A stretch of DNA of 64,000 nt from Tetracladium setigerum. Lineage: Eukaryota; Ascomycota; Leotiomycetes; Helotiales. Below, in pieces: positions 35,066 through 47,110 of the stretch. The stretch covers positions 1,550,001 to 1,614,000 of the forward strand of contig PZJY01000005.1 in assembly GCA_031472005.1 (NCBI GenBank), in the 5' to 3' direction. The translations under genes and the position numbers were made by a program. The notes under the pieces were generated by a model. It had not been told where the DNA came from, did not search any database, and saw nothing but the letters and a program-made list of their open reading frames with translations. Position 1 is the first letter of the stretch. Every line of letters begins with the position of its first letter.

Positions 35066-35336
35066 CTTTATCGACGAGTGACAAAAAGTAAACAAGAGAT
35101 ACTTTTAACGCCTGTACTCCTTCTAGGTATTCCCCATATTCATATCATATCGTCCCATAATTATGCCGCTAAACCAAAAAAAAATAACAATCCGCAAAGA
35201 GCAGTCGATAGGTATCCTTATCCTTGTTCACCTTTCCTCCTTGGTGGGATAGTCAACTGACCGTCGTGATAAAAATCCTGGGGTGATATAAGTAAACGCC
35301 GGGAACCGTAACACAGCCATTGTGTTCAACGCATCG
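34626..35336. other. Convergent 3' flanks, 0.7 kb, with CT microsatellite
   Basis: Between the converging tti2-like and J-domain genes. It holds pyrimidine-rich DNA and a perfect (CT)12 at 35041..35064. No gene seen. Confidence 0.5.
35041..35064 (+). repeat. (CT)12 microsatellite
   Basis: Twelve uninterrupted CT units read directly from the sequence, in intergenic DNA. Confidence 0.97.
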
Positions 35337-36477
35337 TTATGTTGTCGCCTTTCCCAAATTTGTACTCCAAGCCTCATCGGCACTATCATCTCTCCCGGCC
35401 TCCCCAACAATAAACTCCAAAACCCTACAGACCCTCTCATTCAAGATCCCACCGCCACCCTTCCCCGTGCCCATCCCCAATGCATCCACATCCTCACTGT
35501 TCAACCCCCTGGCATACATGCCCGCGACCTTCGCCCTCCAAGCCTTCTCCTCCCTCACCCTAACGGCCCTATCAACTCTCATCGGCACCGCCAACGTCAC
35601 CCTAACAAGATGAACCGTCATTCTCGCTCTCCCCAAAACATCCCAATACGCCAACCCCATCAGCCTCTTCTGAACCCTCCTAATCCTGCCCAACTCGATG
35701 TAAATCAGTAGCGCATACGTGCGTCCGCTCAATACCAGCTCCCTAATGCGCACAAACGAGTTTTCGACATTGATGACGACGTCCGAGGAGATGAGGTGGG
35801 GGTAGGTCAGGTGGAGGGAGTCGAGGAAGGAGCGCACGAGTGCGAAGTCGCCGGTGATAAATTCGGAGAGGATGGAGAGAACCGCTGAGCGGAATGTGTG
35901 GTCGCCGCCTAGGAAGGAGGTTTTGTCGGGGAGGGAGGTGGGGGTGGGACTGGATGCGCGATTGTAGGTTTGGCGGGTGCGGGGGGAGCGGAGGATGTCG
36001 AAGGCGAAGCCTAGGCGTTGGAATGCGCTGTGTGTGGTGGGTAGGTATTAGCAAGTCGATATGGAGATAGGATGGGACGGGGAAGGCGGAGGGTGAAAGG
36101 GGTACGAACGAGGTTGAGAGAGGATGGAATGGAGGTTTATCCGGATGACATATTTTGGAGCGTTCGAGGTAGCATCTTCGTAATTCTTGCGGCGTCGCTG
36201 TGCGTGGTGCGCCGAGTATTTTGTATAACTACATGATTGTGATGGTTAGAGGATAATTGACATGACCATAGCAGCGAAGTTGGATGATCGTACGTCTTCT
36301 TCTTGGAGTATATCTGCATTTTTGTTGGTGTCAGCGAGGGCAATCACATGCAAGTGGGTGGCATGGTTTTGTGGTGGTGGAGCCAAGGGACGGAAAACAA
36401 AACTCACGTTGGATTATCTCATCTTTTTGTTGGAGGGCGAGGATGGCAGCAGCGCTCGGTGTGGTGTCTTGCGACAT
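35337..36477 (-). CDS. J-domain (DnaJ-like) protein, 299 aa
   Basis: Predicted Hsp70 co-chaperone. Four minus-strand exons: 36477..36408, a 20-nt exon 36313..36294, 36228..36110 and 36027..35337; phases fit throughout. The J domain starts just after the microexon: EEDLYKILGAPRTATPQELR, then CYLERSKICHPDK with the HPD triad at residues 58-60, and AFQRLGFAFDILRSPRTRQT for helices III-IV. The rest is a helical region (LVRSFLDSLHLTYPHLISSD, LVLSGRTYALLIYIELGRIR) unlike the zinc-finger or Gly/Phe regions of type I/II DnaJ, so it is a type III protein, similar in layout to other fungal J proteins without a named function. Two exons are invisible to simple ORF searches. Confidence 0.85.
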
Positions 36478-37502
36478 GGCGATTGTCGTCGCGACATTAG
36501 AGGGGGAGGAAAAGAGGAAGAGGTAGAGGAGAGGAGGAGGAGGAGGAGGAGGAGGAGGAGGATATGAAGAAGTTGTGAAGTTGTGATGGGTTGGGTTGGT
36601 GGAAGGAAAAGGGAAGGGAAGGGAAGGGGGTGGTGTGAAGGCAAAATGTGAAGGGAGCGAGGCTTCTAACAGGCCCAAGTCTCGCTCTTCGCATTATTCG
36701 ATTATCTTTCGATTAATATTCGGGGTCCTCGGGTGGGATGTGACGGGGAAGGGATTAACATGAGGGACGGGGCGAGTGTGAAAAGTTGGTTGGTTGTGGT
36801 GGTGTTTTGCGGCGTGGGATCATCGCTTTCACATGGGAATTCCACTCTAATTTACTGTATAAACTCCGACACGTGAAAATGAGATTTCTGAGCCAGTGGA
36901 AATTGTCATATGCGAGTTATTGTCAATGCAACAACGATATTATAAAGATCAAGTGGTGGAGATAAGTAAGATAACAGGAGTCACAGTCACCATCCTGACG
37001 ATAGGAGTTGTGCTGTAGTTACATATAAAACTTAGATATATTGTTGGAAAACAAACCTTCAAGTCATCTTGGGCGCTATCTAGGTAGCGAGGTAAATAAT
37101 GAATACAACTGTACTTTGACCCCTTCATATGCCGACACTATAGCCATCTGTCGGCTACTCTTCCACTCGCCATCGTTCTTCAATCCTTCTCGCTCCCCAA
37201 AGAAAAACTAGTATTTGCCGACAGCAGCAAACATACCTAGCAACTTCAAAACATGAGGTGGAACACATTCAGGCTAGCCGTCAGGAATCTTCTCGGTTCT
37301 TGGTGGCTGCCTCCTCTCCTGTAAGGAATAATCTCAAAACCATATGGCTCCAATAACTCCACGCATAGATGATAAGTAACACTGTCACAAAGGAAAGTCT
37401 CTTTGAACGCGCGACGCCCTTCACTACTCCCACAAATCGATAACGTTGTGTTGTGTGTTTTCTTCGCTTAGCTGATCGATCTCATTTGCGCAATTCACGA
37501 TA
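36478..37502. other. Intergenic 1.0 kb with a GAG microsatellite
   Basis: J-gene promoter side with a purine-rich (GGA)n tract at about 36530..36562, then AT-rich DNA. The Ser/Pro-rich ORFs at 36331..36694 are translations of the microsatellite. No gene seen. Confidence 0.5.
36530..36562 (+). repeat. (GGA)n microsatellite
   Basis: About eleven GGA units in a row, just upstream of the J-domain gene start codon (53 bp away), so probably in its promoter or 5' leader. Confidence 0.93.
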
Positions 37503-38548
37503 TCAAACTCCGACGAGTACCAGTATGGTCAGCAGCGACGCAATTGTTGTACACAGACGACTGCTTCCATAACTAGCCAGGCCCGAGTTTGCTGATATGG
37601 TTGGCAATGAAGTTGAACTGGTGGTGGAAACAACAGAGAGGCGTGAGGTTGTCGTTGCAGCAAGCTTCGATACTAAGACGTTACTCGAGGACTCGGCAAA
37701 GACCGCTCCAAAAGAGTTGGTATTTGGCGATATCGATGCCGTATAGCTAGCCTTCGTGCAAGCTGATGTGCTTCGAGCCACTTTTGTTTCGTGCTTTTGC
37801 TGATGATCTACAGCGTGTGCGTGTGAAGGTGCCGGTGCCGGTGCTGGCGTCGAGGTTGAGCTTGAGCTTGAGGTAGAGGTCGCATCTACAAAGACGGTAT
37901 GTGTCATGAGACTTTTGGAGTCTGTGATCAATTCTACATCTCTAAATAACGTGCTTGCTTTTGCGCCTTCCCAGGTATAGGCTTCCTTCGTGACAGGACC
38001 TGAGCTGCCTGCTCGCCCTGTCGCTCTACAGCCCATGGACGTAGTCCCTTGAAGGGTACAGTCGACTGTCAATCGTCTTGAGGGAGAGAACGGACGTGTT
38101 AGAGATGATGCGATATGAGGTATGGAGGGGTATACAGAGGGGTAATAGAATGGAAAGTGGTTAATTACTGTTCGCTTGCGATATAACTCCACTGAACGGT
38201 TTTTGGACCCTCAATCAAAGTATAGGGCTGGTTGAAAGGACATGATGTGGTAGGGATGGATGCGGGACACGCGACGAGATATGTCGTCGCAACATTCTTC
38301 TCCTAGAGAGCGCGTTGGTTGTTAGGCTCATTCATTCGTTCATTTGAGTGTAAAGGCAACAGGAGTTGGTTGATATTGGTAAGACTTGAAAAACTAACAG
38401 ATTCAAGAACATAAGCAACGATTGGATACGCCAGCGCAAAGATATTGGCTGAATCTGTCGATTTTGATTTCGCCGAGGTTGAAGTTGAATGAACGAAGGG
38501 AGCGCTTGCAGAAACCAGCAGCAAGGCGAATAAATGAGTGGCAATCAT
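37503..38548 (-). CDS. GPI-anchored cell-wall-type protein, 285 aa
   Basis: Three exons, 38548..38399, 38302..38169 and 38076..37503, join in phase. The N-terminus MIATHLFALLLVSASAPFVH is a signal peptide. The conserved core is in exons 2-3: TTYLVACPASIPTTSC, NQPYTLIEGPKTVQWSY and LTVDCTLQGTTSMGCRATG, with paired cysteines, as in a widespread ascomycete family of small GPI-anchored proteins with no known enzyme activity. A Ser/Thr/Pro-rich region follows (including an (AP)n run and a His/Gln/Lys patch). The C-terminus is hydrophobic (CTTIASLLTILVLVGV) after a small-residue stretch, fitting GPI transfer. An in-frame Met five codons upstream (38563) is possible but weakens the signal peptide. 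Confidence 0.82.
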
Positions 38549-40715
38549 CTTTGCTTCTAGCAAGAGACAAACAGAAACTTGCCGCTTTTCTGAACTATTC
38601 AGATGAACAATAATAATAGACAGGAGAAGATATAAAACGGAAAAAGAGGAGGAAACGGAAATCGCGGGGGGGACGACGACAACATATTCGTAAGTCCCTC
38701 TCGATCAGGTTCAATTGATCATATATTGCCCGAAATTGAAGGTCATCCTGGGAGATTAGAGTGTGCCGTTTGTTTCAGCCGGCGAGGGGAGATGGCATTC
38801 CACTCGGAAAAGGCGGAAGGATTGAAGTGAAGGGAGGATTCTTCAATGTCAAGGGAGAATCTGAAGAATATATTGTTCATCCTCCGGAAGGTTGACATTT
38901 CATGATGCCTGTGATGTTTTTGTTTGTCGGAGGGGGATGGGATGGGATCTGCATGGTGCTTTGACAGGAGGAGAAGGGCGGCGGTTCGGGACGCTGACGC
39001 TGACGCTTTATTAGGCCAGCTAGGGAGGGATGGCTCGATGTGTCCCTTGCTCTTGGCATCCGAACCAGCAACTTGGGATTTCCCCCACCACCACAGTGAA
39101 CATGAGCAAACACAACGACCTTTCATACTGTAAACCCATCCGACTTGATATCAGGTGGTTACCTACTAGTCTAGTAGTAGAATACTGTACCGATCCCTAT
39201 CTGCTTACTTTGAGAATCATCAACTCGATAATTGCCTCTTCGCAATACAGTAAGTAAGTAGTATTGCCTGACTAAGGTACGGAGTACGTACTTTGCACCC
39301 ACCAACAACCAACCAGCTGACCTTCCTCAACAACAAACGTGGCAAACCACCAAATTACAGAAATGCAAAATGAGCCTTAGTTCTCGGTCTTCCCTCGACG
39401 TGTGCGGTGGTCGGAGACTTCGTGGTACCAATCAATATTCTGGATTTGTGTCTCGGGTATCCGTGGTGTGCTGGTGGTCAGTGAGCAGCAAGCAGCAGCA
39501 GCAAACGCCCTCCGAGTTTAAGCTTATATATGTCACACTGCATTCTTGCGAAGTGGAAAGAAAACTCCGGGTGGCGAGAAGGAAAAGTACCTAGATACAG
39601 TACCGAAGTAAATACTAGTTAGTCTTGTGATCCCGAAAATATCAAATCTTCTACTGTATCTTGTTGTTAAACAAGTGTTTATACCCCAACCTCAGGCCAT
39701 ATACCTACTCCGTAGGTTCAGTACCTATTTATTTACACCTTTAAGCGAGGAGCTGGCGCTGACTTTGATTGATTGCCCCAAAGTGGCCTGACTCCCACAT
39801 GGAGGACCCTCAAAATGCCATGTCATCGCTACGTCATTTGAATCGTGAAAGAGATTGCATCTTTCTTTCGTCCCCAAATCAAATCACCACCACAATTGAC
39901 TTCAACGACAGGTCTACTCCTGTAATGCAGCAGAAACGTTGTCGCTAGCAGTAACAAACGGACAATGTCAACAGCCAATCCTAAAAAGCCACAGAAAGAA
40001 AATCACAGCACTGCTGGCAGCATGGTCCCCAAAGCCTGGGCGAGCGATCCCAAACCTGCTTTTGGCCCCTGAAGAGGGTCTGGTGTGCTAGTTGTTAGTT
40101 CTGATTCCCGATGCAGTGGAAATCGGAAGGTTCGCCGTCTTCTAGCGGGTAGGGCGGAAGCCGCTGGCGTCTTCCTTCGTTCTCCATTTGCTCAAAGATT
40201 GGCTTTGGAGCCTCTCCTCTCCTCACCTTGCTTGTTGCTTGCATTGCATTCGTTCGCGCGCGTGGGCTTTCTTGTCTGGTCTTGTGGGTGATGAATGCTT
40301 CAGCTGCTGCATCCCTTTCGTTCACTTTTTGTTCCTCCTCTTCACCTCCCTCACATCACAACCCTGGAAACTCCACAACCCAAACAATCCATCGATGGAC
40401 ACGGACACGGATACGGAAGACAACTAACTACTACCCTTTGATGCACTGGAGCGGCATGCAGGAATCTTCGGCGGTACCATATGATGCAATATTAAGGTGG
40501 TACCTACTACTGTCCGGTGCAGTTACTCGTACATACAACAACCGTGTATTCCTTTCTTATCCGATCTGATCTGATCTCGCTCTGGAATCGATCGGAATCC
40601 GCCTATCGACCGAGAACGGCTGCAGTGGTGGTGTGCTGCACTCGCGCAGATAGCAACCACCGGTACATTGGGCGGCAGGCATCGCGTGGTGATGTGCAGT
40701 CGCTGGCTTCTGGAT
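38549..40715. other. Intergenic 2.2 kb upstream of the histidine kinase
   Basis: Long divergent spacer. It holds two TACGGAGTA/TACTCCGTA motifs (39278..39286 and 39706..39714), a CTACTAG-T-CTAGTAG inverted repeat at about 39163..39177, and a 35-codon uORF-like frame at 39965..40072 (MSTANPKKPQKENH). Other ORFs are CT- or Ser-rich and unconvincing. The length and C/T-rich character near 40300..40600 suggest a long regulated leader for the kinase. Confidence 0.45.
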
Positions 40716-43700
40716 ATGCTTGCTCGACGCTCTTCCTCCTCGTCCCCCTCAGCAGCAGCCGCATTATCAACCTCCTCCTCGAAACAACAGCTGGACAATG
40801 CCTCCGCTGCATTGGCGGACCCAGAGGCTGGCGTGCAAACTCCTCTCTCTACTCCTCTAGCGGAGGATGGGAGCAGCACTTCTTCAAACTCGTCGAAGGC
40901 GAGGAAGGCCATAATAGCACCCGTGAGGAGACCACAAAATATCGCACGTTCGTCCACACATGATGGAACTTTTTCGTCGCGCGCATCGGCTGTAGTGGTT
41001 GGAGGGGGCTCGGTAGCGGAAGAGGAAACGAGCAGAACTTCGCAAAAACACGAGCCGGACTTTGCATCCAGCGATTGGCCTGATGCCCTTCCGGACAGCG
41101 AACATGTGCGCTTCTTCAAATCGGTGGATTGGGGAAAGACTGAATTGGGTCCGTTGAAAGACTGGGGGATGGCCTTGCGGATACATACATTTACGGTCAT
41201 GGCGGATTCGAGACCAGCAAATTTGTTTTGTAGGCAAGATACTGCGCAGCTGACAAGTATTTGGATGGACTGACAATGCTATGTGTAGGGGGCCAAGTAG
41301 AGTCTCGATATATAATGAGCACTTCATTCCTATCTCAGGCAGGAAACATCCGGAGCTGATGGGCACACCTTACGCGCACAACTTCCCAGAGACGTGGGAT
41401 TATTTCCAAGGGGTTTTTAACACAGCAGGGGAGACCGGGAAAGCAATAGATGTGTTCGAAATAGAGTTGTTTGTGGAGCGAAACGGCTTTCTGGAGGAAG
41501 TTTATTTTACCGCCAACTTCACGCCTCTGCGAGGTATGACAGGCCAGGTGGAAGGCTTCTATAACGCTGCTTACGAGAACACTTCGGCGAAGGTACGGGA
41601 CCGGAGGAGATCTATGATGAATCATATGGAGAATCACACAGAGTTGAGTAAGCCTTTTGCGGACCGCATTATTCCATTTCTAGAAGAAATACCGCGGGAT
41701 ATACCAATGGCGTTACTGTACGAACTAGACTCGGACAATTCAATACCGGGGCAAACTTCTCTGCTTCTACGAGGGAGCATCGGGATCCGGGAAAATCATC
41801 TTCTTGCAACTAGAGTATTAGATTTCGGTAGTTCTAAAGGCATTGTGCCTCTGCTACGGAAAGCAAGGGAGGAGATCTTGACCTTACCGACAGATGAGAT
41901 CTTTGAAGGAGTCGATTGGCTTGGTTTTGAGGAGCCCTCGAAGCATATATCCATAATGCCGCTCACCTATTCAGCAAGACTTTTTGGGTTCCTTGTCATC
42001 GGTACAAATCCCCGGCTGCTAATTGATGAAAATCACAAAGTGTTCACGGAAGACTTAGCTTCAAAGGTGTCTGCCATTGCCACATCTTTCGTTGGTGCAG
42101 AGGAAATCAGAAACCGAGCCGTGCAGCTGGAAAAAGAATTGGCTGATAGCGAGAGGCAAATTCGATATATGGCTCAACATGCCTCCGTTGGGATGCAACA
42201 TTTGTCATTTGAAGGGAAAATGATCTGGGCCAATGAGCAGTATTATACCTTGACTGGGCATTCAAGACTCGAGAAGGATCAGTACAATCACTCTTTTATT
42301 GATGTATTCCTGGAGGAAGATCAGCTAAAAGCCCTGGACGCCTGGAATCTATTATTGCAGGGGCAGAGCAATGTATCTGTTGAACTGAGACTCAAGAAGC
42401 TATTCACACCGCCGTCGGGCGAACCTGAGCCTGCATGTATCCTTGCGTTAACTTTTCCATACCTGGACAATGGAAAAATCAGGTCAATCATGGCTTGCAT
42501 CACGGATGTCTCGTCTCTAAAATGGGCCGAGGCATCTGAAGCACGCAACGCAGTCGATGCAAGGGAAGCCAAGAGGCAGCAAGAAGAGTTCATTGACATT
42601 GTCTCTCACGAGCTGCGAAATCCACTGTCCGCTATCTTCCAGCTGGCAGATACCATAATTTCATCGTACCCGGACGGCGAGGAGGTTGGAACACCAGAGG
42701 ACAATCCGCTGTCCGAGGCACTCAGAAGCAATATTGAAGCAGCAAGTACAATCTTGATGTGTGCGAAGCATCAAAAGAGGATTGTGGACGATGTATTGAC
42801 GCTTTCAAAACTGGAATACATGATGCTCGCCATTGCCCCAAAACCAGTACAACTCCCGAAGCTGTTCGAGCGATCTGTGCGCATGTTTGACGCCGACTTG
42901 CTTGAAGCCGATATTACTGTCAAAATATCCGCAGACTCATCTTTGCAAGCAAACAAGATCGACTGGGTGATGTGTGATCCGTCTCGCATCACTCAGATTT
43001 TCATCAACCTTCTTACCAACGCTCTCAAATTCACGAAAACAGAAGAAGTTCGTGAAATATCAATCAAATATGGGGCCACGACCACCAATCCTCGACAAAC
43101 CTTCCCACACGATCTCGCGTGGGCACCAAGCCACAAAGATTTTGAAGACTTGACTCTCACCGAGGAATGGGGCACTGGTGAGCCGATTTACATCACTCTC
43201 ACAGTCACCGACACAGGCGTAGGAATGTCACCCGATCAAACAACCAAGCTTTTCAATCGTTTCCAGCAAGCTAGTCTCCGAACGACCATCAAGTATGGTG
43301 GCTCAGGCCTCGGTCTTTTCATCTCTCAAAAGCTCACTGAAAAGTTAGGAGGCGAGATCGGTGTCCTCTCAGAGCCAGGTAAAGGCAGTACGTTTGTATT
43401 CTACGTCAAAGCGCGCAGGACAACCAGGGAAATTAAACTCTCCAGGAAGGAAAGCAGCAACGACGCACTCCAACAAAATCGACCAGTACCACTCCGCACC
43501 AGCTCCTCTACTGTGAAAGTTGGCGTTCCTGAAACCGACCTCAATAGAATACATATTCTCCTCGTAGAAGATAACCTCGTGAACCAGCAAATTCTAGTCC
43601 AGCAGCTCAAAAGAGCAGGCTGTGTTGTCTATTCAGCCAACCACGGCCTCGAAGCTTTGGAGGTTTTGCAGACTACTAACGCTTGGCATGAGGATGTCAA

Positions 43701-44115
43701 TGGGAAAGAGGAGAATGAACATCCGAGGAAGCACATTGATATTATATTAATGGATTGGGAGATGCCCATCATGGATGGTTTGACGGCCAGTAAAGAAATA
43801 CGAAAACTACAGGCCGAGGGCAAAATAACGAGATATCTGGATATCATCGCAACGACTGCCAATGCAAGGGATGAGCAAATTGCTACGGCGCTAGAAAGTG
43901 GGATTGTAAGTCTTCTGTCCGCATTCCTCAAACTCCCTCTTCTGCCAGCTATTTCCCGTCTTGGTGTGTGTGTCTACTAATCTAAATGTGTGGAACAGGA
44001 TGAAGTCCTCTCCAAACCATTCAGAGTGGCGGATCTACTCGAGAAGATGAAAGACCGTCTGATCATCGCGTCACAGCGCCACACGAATCCAAGGATATGG
44101 ACCGGTCCCCCCTGA
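40716..44115 (+). CDS. Hybrid histidine kinase (PAS-HisKA-HATPase-REC), frame broken at exon 2 start
   Basis: Two-component sensor kinase feeding a His-Asp phosphorelay, probably cytosolic as I see no membrane helix. Exons: 40716..41229, 41289..43905 and 43999..44115, ~1082 residues. Domains: Ser-rich N-terminus; a PAS-like region from about 140 (FFKSVDWGKTELGPLKDW, ADSRPANLFWGP); a GAF-like stretch; a second PAS at about 470-590; HisKA with phospho-acceptor His in DIVSHELRNPLSAI (~611); HATPase with FINLLTNALKFTK, DTGVGMSP and GGSGLGLFIS; REC with ILLVEDNLVNQQIL and phospho-Asp in ILMDWEMPIMDG (~993), then SKPF after the last intron. At 41288..41292 the GGGGG run is one G short: the Trp codon split by the intron (LF|WGPSR) cannot form with the GT/AG borders as written. 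An upstream Met at 40692 is possible. Confidence 0.9.
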
Positions 44116-45862
44116 AGGGACCAAAGATCCACGCCACACAATACGTGGATCTGAAAAAAAAAAACAAAAATTAATATTAATATAGAAAGTCGGAAACTCA
44201 ATTGAGTGGGAGATTCTCGTCCGCAGGCGGGTTTTTTGCTGTTTTGTTTTTTCGTAGCTTGGTAAAGGGGAGGGGATGTGTAAGTGTCACAAGCGAAAGT
44301 TCAGGGGAGGAGGGAGAGACCTTTTCCTATGCAATTTGCAACTTGTGACCCTGGAGCAGATTGGGCGAGGTCGATTCGAGGAGTTGGGTTTTGAGTGCGA
44401 AAGGCATCCAACATCCATCCAAAATTGCATCTCCAAAAATTGGACTTTGGTTGGGAAGAGATCCTCTGCTATGGCTGGCGAAGGTGGCGCAAATTTTTTA
44501 AGGTAGAGGCCAGCTAGTTTTAGTTGGACTTCAACTAGATGATGGCATGCATAGCTGTAGGTAGAGAGTGAGTGACCTCGAACTTTGCAAGTTGAGGGAA
44601 TCAAAAATATTCGTGCCACCTACCTAAGTGCCAACCTATTTATGCTCCCAGGGAAGAGGAAACACCTCATGATAATTTGATGTCACACCTCCAAAATCCA
44701 AACCTCTTTTCAGTCCTCGTTCATGTGTTAAACATTAGAGCAGTACAGTAGTGAGTGACTAGGGATCACTCAAACGAGCAAGGAATGTGCTTAACCTCAT
44801 GACGTGGGTCCGCGGGCGCGCGCCGGACAAGAACCTCCTACAGTAGTAGCATCCTAGCCTAACACCCCCCTACAGTAGCCGATATTTCATGCCAACTTTA
44901 TTTCCACCTCCTCCCTCTTTACACCGCCGCATCACATCTTATTACAGTCCAAACAACAAACACGTGGGGAGTAGCCATGTTTTCCAATTGATTCATAGCG
45001 CATCATTTATTTGGTCGTAGGCACCCAACTAAAATGAAGGGTCACAAGTATTTCGAAGAGCCTTTCTCTTCCATGTGCTAGTAGTTATGATAGGGAGGGA
45101 TAGAGAGGTAAGGGCTCAAGAAGCAAAAAAAGATTTGCGATGTCCCTTGAGACTGGCGATCTATAGAACGGCGGCGGTGTCACTGAACTGATGCACTGGT
45201 ACGGCAGTTAACAAGCTTTTAGCGACGAGCGTCATGAGAGTGCCGAGTGCCGGCCCGTCCATCATCATATCATACAGGACTGACAAGTATCATGGCGGCC
45301 CATGACTTTTAGGTTGTGGCGTAAGGCGATGGAAAATATGTACGTGAGTGGGAATGGTGGATCTCAACCTTCCCTCCTCGTTGTGAATGGCCTGGTCGAC
45401 GACGACTTTTACTTGGACTTTTTGGATATTTCTCCAGGATGGTCGGTCGTCGAGTCAACTCACAGTAAACCTCGCAAGGGCGTCATCATGTGTTCTTCTT
45501 TTCTGTGGGATCATCAGTAGTTGTCATGGTCTGAGAGGCTCATCGAAATTTTTGATCCCTTGGTCTTCCTTACTCGTGTTTCACAACCTCGTCACACAAG
45601 CTGTTGCTGTTGTTTATTTCCTTCGACGTCACCAATGTTAAGAGATGAGATCGGGCTGTTTTCTTCTTCTTCTCTTCTTTTGTATGGTGGGTTTATGGAT
45701 AGGTAGTTTCCTATAAAGACAACGATGGACATTCTCACTTTCCCATCCTCTTCAAATCAACATTCCCTCATCAACCTCCTCCCCCATTTCCATCTCACCC
45801 AATAAAGCACAAAACCAAACTCTTTCCCAAACCAACCCACATCCTCCCCAAAGTCCATCAAA
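44116..45862. other. Intergenic 1.7 kb
   Basis: Spacer between the kinase and a membrane protein gene. Two CCTACAGTAG motifs lie near 44834..44880. ORFs at 45302..45706 lack family features. The last 130 bp are a C/T-rich leader of the next gene. Confidence 0.45.
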
Positions 45863-46318
45863 ATGGCAGGATTCATGTCCAACTTCCGAACCTCTCGAAC
45901 CTACCCTCTCCTCCAAAAAATCCTCCGCACCCTCCAATTCCTCTCCGCCCTCGCCTCCCTCGTCGTCTTCTCGCTCCGCATCCAAAAGCTCCTCAAGCTC
46001 TACAACAACCTCTCCCGTGCCGATGGCGCCGTTGAGGGTATCGTCGCCGCCGCACTGGCATACACACTCGTCGTCATGATCCTCACCGTTGTCCTCCGAA
46101 ACGGCGCCTCCAATATGGTGCGATGGATTCTCGTCGTGCTTGATATTGCCTTTGTGGGAGCGTTTATTGCTGTGGCGGTGTTGACTAGTCCGAAGAATGG
46201 AAAGGCTGGGCCTTGTAATGGTACCAGGAGGAGACTTGCTGAGCAAGCTGGTTTGTCGAAGGATGCGAGCTGTAATTTGCCATTGGGGACGTTTGTTACG
46301 GCTATTATCAGCACGTAA

Positions 46319-46363
<45 letters not shown>

Positions 46364-46674
46364 TTTTTGATTACGTACTAATGGTTACAATGTAGTCTTC
46401 TTCACGCTTTGACTGCGGTCTTCCATAATGTTCGTCAACACCACAGAGAACAGGTTGTCACTAAGGAGGAGCACAGTTATAATGGGTATGTCCTCCTCGT
46501 AGTATTTCTTCTTGTTGGGAGCTTGGCTAACAATATGTTTCTAGAACCCCGAGAACCTCTACCAATCCTATCGCTCATAATGGTGGCCACCACGCTGCCA
46601 CTGGTAGTCACACTACCACTGGTAATCACACTACCAGTGGTCATGCCAACACCCATCACACCTCTGCTGTTTGA
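45863..46674 (+). CDS. MARVEL-like four-helix membrane protein with His/Thr-rich tail, 223 aa
   Basis: Three exons: 45863..46314, 46396..46485 and 46545..46674, in phase. Start MAGFMSNFRTSRTYPLLQ. Four hydrophobic segments: FLSALASLVVFSL, AAALAYTLVVMILTVVL, WILVVLDIAFVGAFIAVAVL and TFVTAIISTLLHALTAVF, with a short Cys-containing loop between the third and fourth (GKAGPCNG, DASCNLP). This layout is that of fungal MARVEL-type proteins, which sit at the plasma membrane or in vesicles; the match is by topology, not by a firm motif. The tail is built of short repeats (GSHTTGNHTTSGHANTHHTS). The first intron carries a 39-nt CT microsatellite. Confidence 0.75.
46321..46359 (+). repeat. (TC)n microsatellite inside an intron
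   Basis: 39 nt of alternating T and C start one base after the GTAAGT donor of the first intron of the membrane protein gene (46315..46395). Length changes would alter only intron length. Confidence 0.95.
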
Positions 46675-47110
46675 TTGAACCTTTGAGAGTTGATACAGAT
46701 GCAATTAATTTTGCACTTCAACCTTTCCAAGCCAGGTTTTTGGTGTTGGAAATATCAAACACTATCAAAGTCGGAGAAGGAAATGGCGGTTTTAATGTTC
46801 AAGAGCTGTTAGTGAAGAGACAAGTTTGGCGTTATTGGGTTCATTGAATATGTCATGATACCATCTTTTAATTTAATTAAATACATCACATGCTTCCACT
46901 AATACCTTATACTCCTACATAAACAATTGTTGAATAGTTTGTCCTCGCGAGACGGTGGGATTTAAGCTTACCATGATATCACAGAAGTCTTGCGAGGCAA
47001 CAAAAGGATTAAAAGTATACCAAACAGACTTCACGACACTTAATCGACCATTCCAAACCCAAATATATCAATCAACATTCAATTCTCCCCACAACGCCAT
47101 CCCCCACCCA
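46675..47110. other. Convergent 3' flanks, 0.4 kb
   Basis: AT-rich spacer between the converging membrane protein gene and the small conserved gene. No gene seen. Confidence 0.45.

Noticed and set aside
36331..36694. Ser/Pro-rich ORFs upstream of the J-domain gene
   Set aside because: They are translations of the (GGA)n microsatellite in different frames.
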